Assembly (NCBI GenBank): GCA_011763485.2
Contig: JAANSK020286269.1
Span: 1-20,256 of the forward strand
Length of the DNA: 20,256 nt
From: Isoetes engelmannii
Lineage: Eukaryota > Streptophyta > Lycopodiopsida > Isoetales > Isoetaceae
Reading direction: 5' to 3'
Shown here: positions 6,962 through 17,038 of the stretch, in pieces
Layout: every line of letters begins with the position of its first letter
How positions within the stretch are numbered: the first letter of the stretch is position 1
Notes under the pieces: model-generated
Databases searched by the model: none
Seen by the model: only the letters and a program-made list of their open reading frames with translations
What the model was told of the DNA's origin: nothing
Translations under genes and position numbers: made by a program

Positions 6962-9900
6962 CTAGGCAACAAGGTGTTCAAAGACACTGTCTATGTTTCC
7001 TTCATGATCTACAAGGAGTTGAATGGCATCTCCTCTTGGTAAAGCCATCCATTCCTGCAGTAGATAAGTGGCGTTCAAAACTTTATCTAATTATCATCTA
7101 CCTGCCGAATTCTATTGACACTAAATCTGGAAGATAGATTAAGACATACCATAATAGTGAGGATAGACCCCTCGTCAAGAACCTGGGCCTTCAGACTTGT
7201 AGCCATCTCTGCACCACTATCCTGAGATGCAACAGGGCCAGCTTCGCCCTTCCCTTGGATTGGTGGGTGACACTTAGATATTATGGATTCGCTGTCTTTC
7301 AGAATATTGATATTGAGCACCTCCCCAAATGGATCTGCACACCTCTGACGCTTGAACCATTCCGTATGTGTGTTCAAAGTAACTCTCATTATCGTCATCA
7401 ACAATGGCTCGTTGATTCCAAGACTTGTACTTAATTCAACCTACAATGAAACATATTTCCTTGTTGCAACGATATGTGCATCTTACAAAAAAGTAGATGT
7501 GCATTTAGGTTCTCACGTCGTTTACTAATTTGCAGACGGAAGAACAGAGGAGTTAAAAAGATTCCAATCACATTGTATTGAGCCAAGGAACGTGCTTCTC
7601 AAGTTTAAGTGAATGCACAATCTTAGTGTCCATTTCTTCCAATATAAATGGGGAAGTTATTACCTGTATAGAAGTAGCCAAGTTTACTAATGAAACCTTT
7701 GCTGAATTATCCTCTTGAGGCCTTGCTAATGCCAGCACTGTCTCTTTCAAAGGTTTGAGAAGATGAGGATATCTAGATGCAAGAGGGCCAAGATCAGTTT
7801 GAGCCACCACAAGTGCTTTAGAATGTTCTCCACCTTCAGCATATTTGAAAAACTCAACCTGTCATAAATCACACATGTACTGTTCAAAACCCATCGCATA
7901 CTTGTTAATTTCATGACAATTTTCTACAAAAATATGGTAGGCTTAATCCTTGTGGGAGGCTGGAAAACGGGCAGAACAAATATTAAATTTGGTTGGACAG
8001 AATTGTCATCTCTGCAGTTAAAATCTGAAACACATGCAATATCGATAAAATCCTCTGTTTTATTTAATTGATACTCAACAAATAGATTAAGTAGACAGAC
8101 AAAACACAAAGGGACGCCTGCTATGTAAATTTGGCTTCAAGGTTTAAAATCAATGGTAATTTTACTTGACAACTCCAGGCCTTGTAACATGGAAAAGAAA
8201 GAATGGTCAAAAAGGCATGATAATTTGTTCTAAATAGCACATCGAACAGCTCATCATATTGGTACTAGAAGTTTCTAATTGTGCCTAATCCACGCCTACA
8301 GTCTATCTACATAAACATACTTGCTTGATCTGAAAGAGAAGCTGTGGGTTCTTCTCAAAGAAATCCTTGTCCAAGCTTCTTACTGCCTCAATGCTCTCTG
8401 CTATGAAACCACCACTTATAAGCTCACGCACTTTTAGCGACTGTCGATACTTTCTGAGTGCCACATCTGTTGGTTCCTAAACAGGTACTTCATGGACATC
8501 CTTTAGTGGATTTTCAAGCAACAATATATAATTGAACCCAAGGGATGATATAAATGAAGAAATCACTGACCACTTTTCCTCCCAAAAGCATCTTTAACTC
8601 TCTGGCAGTATTATCAATTACAATACAAGATCGTCCTTTCCACCGCATCTGTCCGTTCTTCATCTTATGTCTTGCAACGTTTGCTTCAACCACGTTATTC
8701 CTGCCTTGGCAAATTACATTATTTATACAAGCCGCTGTGCCCTCATTCATGCTTTCAGGACTAGATAATGCATCCAAACCCTTTGCACGATCCTCCATTT
8801 GTGTGTCTTCAGAGATGTGTGCATACTCCCTTTCAGGTATAATGCCTGGTTTGAAATCTTCATCAAGGGAACAAGAGGATTCTTGAAGCCCATTTGTATC
8901 ACAAACGACTCCAGCATCCCCTCCAACATCAATGTAACTATTACTATTTTCATTCGCAAACACATTTATACTGCTTTCAATCAATCCTCTATAGACACAG
9001 TACTCCCAAACCACCTTGTCAATAACAGCAGTGTCAACTCTCATCCTGCTTAACTCATTCTGAAAGTCAAAATAAGTGCACAAATCATTCCTTTGACAGC
9101 ACCAACAGACAGAATAATGCAACTAGACGCCACAAAGTCCATACCTTAAAAGCAGCTTGAATATCTCCTTGTGTATATCTTAGACTATTTATTGCAGTCT
9201 GCCTTGAAACTTCAACTGCTTGAGCGAGAGCTTGTACATCAACCTAAATAGACGGCCAAAGAATAAGAGTATTATAAAGAAAATTTAAAAGAATGCAAGG
9301 ACGCATATTACTACCTCACTAAATGCCAGTGCCTCGCCACTCTCTGGCAAATTTGGTGGAGGATCTCGCTCCTTAGATAGGATTTCATTTGCAATTTCAG
9401 CTATAGGTGAGGTAAGACCTTCCCGCGTACAAAAAAGTTTGTGCAAACTGAAACAGGCAACGCTTTTAAGTCCTCCAAAAACTGACAGCCTACATGTGCA
9501 ACAAACAATAAATCTTATACCTTATTAAATACCGTAATGTAAGTGAGAACAAGGGATCATAGGCACGCAAGTGTGCCTTCAATGTTGAAGCCACCATAGC
9601 TGCCAACTCAGTTCTCCTTCCTTCGGACCACTAGCAGGGTTACAAACGATATTAGAAAATAATCACATGTCAGATGGCATAATTGATGATAACTGATGTT
9701 AGTATTTTAGTTGGGCATAGAACATTGTTCAAGCTATGGATGCCAGTAAAATTTTCTATCCAATATCATGGAAAGAGCTGGTATTATGGTAGCAAAGACT
9801 GAGTATGCCTCAGTCTGTTGCATGCCTTCTAAAGACGCTATCACACGAAGTTGAAGATTGTGGGAAAAAAAAACGTTTACTGCCTGGGTCTATGGGAATA

Positions 9901-11792
9901 GCAAGCGGTGATGGAAGAACATAAGGGAACACAAAGGAAGGCATTGGCTTCCAATTTAGCTGTCACAGCACAAAATGCACCATCCAAATTCACATGGACC
10001 TAATATGTAATTTACTACAGTAACTATATCTTGCACATACAACATTAAGCTATATATGGAAGAAAAATCCAGAGCAATAGGATAGAACCACACCCAGAAG
10101 AAATGCAAACGTGGGTTAAGGAGAACAAGTGCAAGTAGGTAAAACAAGATAATAATTCCACACACAGCATGGAACTGCAAAATAATCATCATGTTGGATC
10201 GACATGTTCATTATAAGCTATATCTCCAAAGATTCCTGCCCGGAGAACACCGTGAGTATTATGCTTTATGCTACCAATCACATTCAAGAAATTCATAGTT
10301 GTCTTTTATCATAAACAGTCATGTGGAATTATTTAGAAATAAGAGAAACACTGTTCTTGCTTTGTTAAAGCCATATTTTGTATACAAGCTTGTGTAATAA
10401 TCCACACCTCTGCAGTTACTGGAGATGTTACATCATTTTTGTCATATATGAGAATCAAAAGAACGCGTTTGAATTCTTCATATGCTTCCTGCAGCGCAAA
10501 AATGTGAGTATAAGCAACAAACTAAACTGCTGCTGCACATCAATCTCTAATAAATAATTTCATAATCTAGAATGAAACTAGAAGACACTACAACTTGTAG
10601 ATTGGTTGATCATGCTTCAGACCCTAGAAGAGGTCTAAAACGAAGAGCCATGGATTTGCTGGTTTCAAGATGGCTAGGGAAATAAAATGTTGTATGAGGA
10701 ACAGAAGAAGTTAAGCCCAGTTGAATTCCATCTCTTGTTTTGCAACTCCTCATGTGAGAGAATATCTATTACATAGAAAAAGACGGAAGGTCAACCTAGC
10801 AAATTGACCAATGCACCATATAACCTTGAAGGAAGGCAGAATTTCTAAAATGCATGTCCAGGTGAGAGACTAATGTGCCTACTTTCATGTTCTGTTCGTC
10901 CCATGACCACAGGGATGGACCTTATTCTTACAAAGTAATTTCTGTCAACAAACTAGTATTATCCATCCACAAAATATTCTGATGGCTATAACTACTTAGA
11001 ATTGCATTTACCCTTGCATGAAGGCATATTCTGCACGACCAGTATCGCAGGGTGATGGTTCACTGGACAGACAGATTCATTTTCTATATAGTTGACCATC
11101 CCAGAAATGCAGTTCCATTATTTTATTTTTACCTGCCTTATAGTTATCCTGTCAGAATTCTAAACATCGGAACAAAAGTTCATCCATTTTGTGGTACTGC
11201 TAGTAGTTGCTAAATAAATAATGATGTTTAGACAATGTGCATTGTCCCGATCCAAAGCAACCATTTGAAGTCTATTCAATATTGCTTCAAAGAACTTACA
11301 GGATATGCATTCAGAGCACAGGGACCCAACTGCTTCCTTGAACAGTCAATTGCCTGAGCTCTATCCTCTGGCAGCCCAGACCGCAAAAGCTCAACAAAAT
11401 TCTGTTCCCACGTAGAGGCAAACCAATAACCCAATAAACTAAACCACAAGAAAAGAAGTGCCACAACCATTATAAGGCACAAACACGGATAATTGAGAAG
11501 AACCAACCTGCTTATACAGGCCAAAAAGAATACGTTGATCCTCTAAAACTGCAGGAGCAAATTGACGAATGAGTGCGATAGCCTGTTCAATGCTGCCAGA
11601 TTCAATAAGTAACCTAATTCGCTCAATAATGCTACGGTAATCTTCGTGTGAGACAGAATCCGAGCCAGAAACAGAGGCAGAATAGGGTTCAGAGGCTTGG
11701 GTCTGGGAGGAGTCGTGAACAAGACGTTCGGCATGGACGTAATCAAGGACCATATGATCAAGAGCGGGCCAATTGACGGCCATACACTCCAT
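6962..11792 (-). CDS. RanBPM-like protein with two LisH/CTLH/CRA-type modules, complete 11-exon gene
   Basis: Exons on the minus strand, 5' to 3': 11508-11792, 11300-11401, 10408-10488, 9521-9630, 9315-9447, 9145-9243, 8571-9059, 8321-8476, 7664-7858, 7150-7440, 6962-7054. They sum to 2034 nt, 677 residues, ending TAG at 6964-6962. Residues about 7-25 resemble a LisH helix; about 52-165 form a CTLH/CRA-like module (RSIIERIRLLIESGSIEQA, FVELLRSG, LGPCALNAYPEAYEEF). A second module lies at about 440-540 (SLKVRELISGGFIAESIEA, QLLFQIKQVEFF, LGPLASRYPHLLKPLKE), then a UBA-like tail (ALPRGDAIQLLVDHEGN). Between them exon 7 encodes a 163-residue acidic, Ser/Asn-rich linker. Proteins of this domain class include subunits of the CTLH/GID ubiquitin ligase, but the function of this two-module plant family is not established. 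A second in-frame Met at 11783 is an alternative start. The exon 7 donor (TG/GTCAGT) is the least certain junction. Confidence 0.93.
9631..10407 (-). other. Intron 3 of the CTLH gene
   Basis: This 777-nt intron has GT/AG borders. The 78-codon minus-strand frame at 9956-10192 lies wholly inside it and shows no homology to the flanking exons. Nothing else is seen. Confidence 0.75.
10489..11299 (-). other. Intron 2 of the CTLH gene
   Basis: An 811-nt intron with GT/AG borders separates the exon ending LNAYP from the exon starting EAYEEF. I found no nested gene or clear transposon in it. Confidence 0.75.
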
Positions 11793-12048
11793 GGCCTCCC
11801 TCTGCTACCTTCTCTTGTGATCCCAAGAGGACCAAAAGAAGCAGAAGCAGAATCGGACGTGGATGTCCACATAAGCAATAGAAACGTGGATGCATCCCAT
11901 TACAACAAGCCACTAACCCTAAATCTACCTAGCTCGGGCTAATCAATTATATTATAATTATTTTTTTATTTTATGTGGTCTATAATTTGATTAGGAATTG
12001 AATTGACTTGAATTTTATTTAGGAATAAGAAGAAGAAGTAGTAGACCT
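11793..12048 (-). promoter_or_regulatory. Promoter and leader of the CTLH gene with a telo-box-like motif
   Basis: Upstream of the start codon, AACCCTAAA at 11915-11923 (plus strand) matches the plant telo-box core found in many promoters of growth-related genes. An AT-only stretch around 11943-11972 is a candidate core-promoter or boundary region. Position is the only support. The 81-codon plus-strand frame at 11697-11942 is antisense to exon 1 and its leader and is not taken as a gene. Confidence 0.35.
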
Positions 12049-12140
12049 GAATTGAATTGAATTTTATCGTCCTACAGACCAAATGGTTTAAGAGACTTAG
12101 CACAACAAAAAATAGCAAAACACATATGGCCTAGGGAGAG
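12049..12140 (-). mobile_element. LINE 3' end remnant with (AATTC)n-type tail, copy 1
   Basis: On the minus strand CCATTTGGTCTGTAGGACGA leads into TAAAATTCAATTCAATTC. The same arrangement is seen in the remnants at 13133 and 14751, one of which is joined to a LINE coding fragment. A further GGCCTAGGG at about 12129-12137 may be part of the same sequence. The 5' part is missing, as usual for truncated LINE insertions. Confidence 0.55.
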
Positions 12141-13132
12141 AAGACACCCCTTCTGCGTTTATTATCAAACAACATAAGCAGCAGGACCTTGAAGTCCAGA
12201 ATTCAAAGTAAAACTCTCTATTCATCTTGTTTTAGCCTAGATAAAAGGCTAGCAAAAATCACTCCAAAGATAAGAACAAGGGCATTTTGTAGTTACACTC
12301 GATTTTAAGTGCACATTCAGACACCAACATTGCTCTAATGGGTTTCTTGAATAGCATGTTCTCAAAATCCAAGACCTTATAAAAGTAAGTCGAGTAAGCC
12401 CTCAAACCTGAAGAGCATGGGTGATTACCCATTTAGATATTTTTTTTCCTCGTTTGAGGGTAGCAATATTTTGTGTTCAATTGTTGTGTTGTTTATCATG
12501 GTATATGTGTGCATCAACGAGGTGTATGCTTCCACCGATGAATAGAGGGTTGGATCCCATGACCTTTGTGGAGTTTTCTTTGATCAAGAAGGACTCATGA
12601 CGTAGAGAATGATTTAAACCTCGAAGTTGGTTTCAAATTGTTTGTATTCTTCTATGATTGTGTACCACATTCTTATCCAAAAATTGTCATGTATCACACT
12701 TGTCGATTGACATATGTCATCTCTAGTCGTTTGGTTGCAATAAGACGAGTAAGTCTTGCCATGTGGTTGTGGGGAGGTACACATTGCATGAACATTGGGC
12801 TTTGCCTTAGTGTTAACTATTAAGCCCTAACCCGGTCTGTCAACATTAGTGATATTGGGCAAGTTTGACTAAGAGTAGACCCTAATGATGATCCATGATA
12901 GTGAAATAATATTCTAAATCGCGTGAGCTATCCAATTTGGTTAAGCTCCTCATCTCAGAAATCTTCCAACCATTCACGTTAATACTTAGTAAAAACAATG
13001 GTCCATGCTGATAGTATGTAGCATCCCAATATACCAAAGAAGCAAGTATGGTAAGCTAAGAAGCGAATCTACTAATAACCAAATTGCAGGCAATAATCTT
13101 GAAAAATTGGAGTTAGGGGCTAATTGTTTTAA
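12141..13132. other. Non-coding stretch, origin unknown
   Basis: No exon-like frames, terminal repeats or tRNA are seen. The 61-codon frame at 12638-12823 (plus) has no recognisable features. Its composition is that of unconstrained intergenic DNA, possibly very old transposon material. Confidence 0.4.
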
Positions 13133-13575
13133 GAATAGAATAGAATAACATTTTTATCGTCCACGGAGGTCAATTGGCCTATGGGACCAGTACAAAGAGA
13201 AATAGCCAGCACATTACGACCCGGGTGAAAAAAACCCCATGGGGGAAAAACTGTGGCAGCAATGAGCTTGCTGGTATACCAAACATGGGGGATGCCATCA
13301 CAAGCTATGGAGGCAAAAGCGATGCCATCACAAGCTAAAGGGACAAAGCCGATGTCGTTCGCCCATGACATCTTGAAGATATGATCCAAGAGTCCCTACC
13401 GCCTCAACGTTCAGCAAGAGATGGAGTGCCTGGCTCGGTACCATTAACTGCGGGTATCGCGCCTTAATCTGTTCATAAGAGGGGCATGTCTGTAGAGCAT
13501 AATGCTCGTCTTCAATGACCCCCTGGCGGTAGCACTGGCAAGTCCGGTCCTCAGGTGCTTCCCTTGCCATAATCT
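13133..13575 (-). pseudogene. 5'-truncated LINE: C-terminal ORF2 fragment plus 3' UTR and tail, copy 2
   Basis: An 80-codon frame (13328-13570) carries the cysteine/histidine motif seen at the C-terminus of plant LINE reverse transcriptases: CQC, nine residues, EDEHYAL-type context, then TCPSYEQIKARYP, followed by LLN and GSYLQDVM. Downstream come a GC-rich 3' UTR with CCCCATGGGG and ACCCGGGT, CCATAGGCCAATTGACC, GACGATAAAA and a (TATTC)n tail at 13133-13147. The 17-bp sequence TAGCTTGTGATGGCATC occurs twice in the UTR (plus-strand positions 13291-13307 and 13321-13337). No reverse-transcriptase or endonuclease domain remains, so the copy is inactive. Confidence 0.7.
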
Positions 13576-14700
13576 TATGTTATGAGATATTAGGATTTTG
13601 GGGAAGAAAAAGTTGGCAGTAAAGAAATTTGTTGTAAGCAAAAGAAACCAATTATTCTCGTGACACAGACTCGCAATATACACACACAAACACCTAGATA
13701 GGCCTTACATTCATCACTGCAACAGTATACATTGGGTTTGTAGAGGGTGGGGTAGCCGACCATAGGAACAATGTCGGACTACCCTGTAAATGAAAATGGT
13801 GAAAAAACAACTTCATGGGGCTAGGCGAGATTGAGAGCAGTGGCAACAACTTCTCATCGGGATAAAAAAACCCCGCCCTTTTGGGTTTTCGGGAAAAACC
13901 CTAATGCGAAGCGGTCGCCAATGTTCTCGGAGGGGTGCCTGTGATGCTCTGACGTGATTGCGGACCGCAACTTGGTCGATGCCGGGAGCTCCAGGTCGTG
14001 GTAATTGGCGATGACCTGCACACAAGAATGAAGGCACACACCCAAAAAAAACCCATTAAGTGACATTAGTATTATGCGCCCCAACTCGCATGTTGCTTGC
14101 CTCGTCGTGCTGAAAAAAATGTCAATAGCAAACCGGAAAAACTTGAAAAAAGGAACGTGAAAAAATAACTTGAAGAACTTGAAGACCTCCAGAGGGGCTG
14201 GTCATGCGAGCCACGCTACAAAGGACCCCTATAACATGGAGGGACTGGTCATGCGAGCCACGCGAACATAGTGTCACAAAAACAATTTTGCATAATTGAA
14301 TAGTTTTGGAAAAAAATGAAATCCACAAAACAAAACACTTTTGGGTGGGTGGGGGGAGACTCCAATGCACTAGGCTGATGTGAGAAGAACGTCGAATGAA
14401 AAGCCCTAATTTTGACCCTCTATATGTATCGCTCGTCCTCTCCTGAGAATGACGATCCAACAGTGATCGCATTATAAGTCTCGAGAATGCCAAGCTGTGT
14501 AAGGTATGTGGAAATAAAATATGGTCCATTTTGATTTTAATCTTTGTGCTTCCACTTTTGCACATGAGCTTGGGAAGTCCTCTTTTGATGTGCCCCCAAA
14601 CATTTCGTTGTCATGTACAAATGTAAAGTTTATCACCAAGCTTATTACTATTGAGGTTTTTCCCTTGAAAATCTTTCGGGGTGGGGGTGTTTTAGTCCTG
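13576..14700. other. Repeat-derived non-coding region
   Basis: A GC-rich island at about 13810-14040 contains CCCCGCCCTTTTGGG and other C/G runs that resemble the TTTTTCCC...GGGGTTTTT blocks of plant retroelement UTRs or LTRs. A 19-bp exact repeat, CTGGTCATGCGAGCCACGC, is at 14198-14216 and 14245-14263. The long minus-strand frame at 14122-14565 (147 codons) has no domain I recognise. No gene is supported. Confidence 0.4.
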
Positions 14701-14812
14701 GATAGTAATAGTCGATTATTGTTTGTTTGTTTGTTTGTTTGTTTGTTTGTGTCCCATAGGCCATCTGGTCTTCTATAGATAAAAGCCCATTCAATTCAAT
14801 TTAATTAAGACA
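14691..14812 (+). mobile_element. LINE 3' end remnant with (ATTCA)n tail and (TTTG)n microsatellite, copy 3
   Basis: A (GTTT)7-type microsatellite at 14721-14750 is followed by GTCCCATAGGCCATCTGGTC, TATAGATAAAAG and ATTCAATTCAATTTAATT. This matches, in the opposite orientation, the 3' ends at 13133 and 12049. Its upstream limit is not clear. Confidence 0.55.
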
Positions 14813-15047
14813 AATTCAAATGAAAAAAAAAGTAATAGAAAATGAATATTAGTGTTGGCATATTTTTTTGACAAATCCCGGTCAACATCGAAGAATTGCA
14901 CACTAAAGGTCTAAAAGGGGGTCAAGATCAATGGCCTCGATTCATTTGTGTTTGTTGTTACAATTTAAAGGCCTTGATAAACATTGTTAAAGAAGAAGAC
15001 AAAAGTTGTTATAAGGGAGAAGAAGGAAGGAAGGAAGGAAGTATATT
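14813..15047. other. Short non-coding spacer with (AAGG)n microsatellite
   Basis: An AAGG microsatellite lies at 15024-15041. It abuts the possible retroelement tail that begins at 15048 on the minus strand and may be that element's 3' repeat tail. No gene is visible. Confidence 0.45.
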
Positions 15048-15260
15048 TTAACGTCGCACCACAAAGGCAGCGTCCAAAGGACATGCGACCACAAGTACAA
15101 CAAAAAGCAAAACAGAGTACAAGGGCCGAAGCCCGTGATCACCATAGCCCGGATTAAAAACCACTTGGGAAAAAACCGTTGCTAGGATGACCACAAATCC
15201 AAAAAGCCATGCTGTTACAAAAAGCAACAAGCATACCTCCAACAAGCAAAACGTCACCAA
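15048..15260 (-). mobile_element. Possible second LINE-type 3' UTR remnant with (TTCC)n tail
   Basis: On the minus strand the sequence has the same kind of block order as the LINE 3' UTR at 13133-13320: GTTTTTTCCC, GTGGTTTTTAATCCGGGC, then a T/G-rich part (CTTGTACTCTG), ending at AAAATATA and (CTTC)n. The 96-codon minus-strand frame through it is hydrophobic because of its T-rich composition and is not regarded as a gene. Only block-level similarity is seen, so the assignment is weak. Confidence 0.35.
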
Positions 15261-15377
15261 ACGCCCCCGAACCGTAACCTCTTCACAACTGGGTACTGAG
15301 GAGACTGATGAGGTGGAAAAAAAAAAGGCCACGATCATGACAAGTGGATGGCCAAGATTTGTCCAGAAAAATTATAA

Positions 15378-15753
15378 GGGAAAATTACCAAAATACCTCT
15401 AAAAATGGGGTGTTTGGCAAAAATAGTCACAAACTAATCAAATGAGAAAGTGACCTTCATAAAGTTATAGAGGACAGTGAGCTCTATCCAATGGCAATAC
15501 AATCATCTAAAATAGAGTTGGAATCTTCAAGTTATAGTGCTTTAAATACAAGCCTTATGAAACAACTAAAGAGCATAACTTATGAATTTCAACTCTAATT
15601 TAGATGAGTTTGATCTTGTTGAAAAGATCTTATCATGATCGACAAACTTTGTGAAGACAACTTTTGCATTTGACCATTTCACCTAAAATGCCCTTCGCTT
15701 AAAGGGCATTTTGGTAATTTTTGTAAAATATAGGGGCATTTTGATAATTTTCC
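15378..15753. mobile_element. Foldback MITE with TAA flanks
   Basis: The ends are inverted copies (left GGGAAAATTACCAAAATACC; right, read inverted, GGAAAATTATCAAAATGCCC). Complementarity continues inward: CATCTAAAATAGAGTTGGAA near 15504 pairs with TTTCAACTCTAATTTAGATG near 15587-15606, and intermediate blocks (CTTCATAAAGTT versus CTTCACAAAGTT) also pair, so almost the whole element could fold into one diverged hairpin. TAA occurs on both flanks (15375-15377 and 15754-15756), compatible with a 3-bp target duplication of the PIF/Harbinger type. It encodes no protein. Confidence 0.7.
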
Positions 15754-15795
15754 TAAATTGTAAATATGTTGAACATACATTTTCTCCTCCTCTTT

Positions 15796-15848
15796 GGCTC
15801 TTGGAATTATCATGGAGAAAGGGTAGTGGCTCTTGGAATTATCATGGG
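15796..15848. repeat. 32-bp offset direct duplication
   Basis: GGCTCTTGGAATTATCATGG occurs at 15796-15815 and again at 15828-15847. It lies at the left edge of the recognisable gypsy pol fragment and shifts the frame there, since 32 is not a multiple of three. Confidence 0.85.
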
Positions 15849-17038
15849 ATGTCATGCTTAAGGGCCGTAAGCGCTTATATAGATTGTAGGGGGCTATCCT
15901 CTGAACGTTGGTTGATGGTTCATTTAAGAGATTGGATAGTTGCCCTATGATTTCTGGTCCTCCTGTGTTGTCATGCAAGCAAGTTAAGCGCTATTTGCGC
16001 AAGGGAAGAGTCATGTATGTTGGGCTGCTAACCAAAGCTGGGGAGGTGCAAGAAACTGTTGTTCCTCAAATCACTCAGAATGCGTTGGAGGAATTTAAAG
16101 ATGTGTTTCCTGATAAGCTTACAGAATTACCTCCTTTTCGTGAGGTGAGTCACGAGATTGAATTGTTTCCCAGATCTGCTTCGTCTTCACGGCCTCCTTA
16201 CCGTTTTAATGCTGTAGAGATGGTAGAATTAAAGAAGCAACTTGAGGAATTGGTGGAGCAAGGATTTATTAGGCCTAGTACATCTCCATTTGGAGCCCCT
16301 GTCCTGCTTGTAAAGAAAAAGGATGGCAGTCTCCGTTTATGTGTCGATTATAGACTGTTGAATCAGGTCACTATTAAGAATGGTTATGCTTTGCCCAGAG
16401 TAGATGATATGTTTGATCAATTAAGTGGTAGCAAGTTCTTTTCTGAGATCGATTTGTGCTCTGGCTACCACCAGATCAGAATCAGGGAAGAGCATATTCC
16501 TAAAACTGCTTTCCCTACCAGATATGGGCTCTATGAATTTGTGGTAATGCCATTCAGGCTTACCAATGTGCCAGCTACTTTCATGGGGCTTATGAATGAT
16601 GTTTTCCGAGCTCAGCTCGATAAATTTGTGCTCATACTTCGATAATATTTTTATTTACTCTAAGACGCTAGAAAAGCACGTTGAGCACTTGCGTGCAGTT
16701 TTGAATACCTTCAGAGAACATAAGCTTTACGGTAAACTATCTAAATGCAATTTTGCTCAAGAGAAATTGATTTACTTAGGCGATGTTGTTTCCAGCAAGG
16801 GAATTGAACCGGATCCTGAAAAGGTGAAAGCCATACAGGAATGGCCACAACCTCAGCCCGTCATGGAAATCAGAGCTTTTTTTGGATTGGTCGGGTACTA
16901 TCGCAAATTTGTAAAGCAATCTTCTAAGAAGGCAGCTCCTCTGACCACCTTGCTTCAAAAAGATTTCACATTTCAATGGTCGGAAGTATGTGAGCGCAAT
17001 TTTCAATTTTTGAAAGATGCTTTGACGCATGCACCCTG
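15842..17038 (+). pseudogene. Ty3/gypsy retrotransposon pol fragment (reverse transcriptase), inactivated
   Basis: Reverse-transcriptase motifs of the Ty3/gypsy type are clear: [55 protein letters not shown], a variant MPFRLTN, then in another frame IYSKTLEKHVEHL, CNFAQEKLIYLG, GYYRKFV and the start of the RNase H connection. Possible protease remains (YIDCRG, about 15869-15890) lie upstream in a different frame, with in-frame stops at 15887 and 15899. The frame shifts around 16630-16645 and the catalytic YxDD-type motif is damaged there, its second Asp reading Asn; MPF is followed by Arg where Gly is usual. Homology ends abruptly at about 17036, so most of RNase H, the integrase and the LTRs are missing. 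The clade looks chromovirus-like but was not determined. Confidence 0.88.

Noticed and set aside
8554-8886. 110-codon plus-strand frame
   Set aside because: It is antisense to exon 7 of the CTLH gene, whose splice sites and homology are convincing.
11697-11942. 81-codon plus-strand frame
   Set aside because: It is antisense to exon 1 and the leader of the CTLH gene; no domain.
14122-14565. 147-codon minus-strand frame
   Set aside because: The translation shows no recognisable family and runs through a region with duplicated and simple sequence, bounded by retroelement remnants.
15048-15338. Hydrophobic 96-codon minus-strand frame as a membrane protein
   Set aside because: The hydrophobicity follows from T-rich 3' UTR-like sequence, and the block order resembles the LINE 3' UTR nearby.
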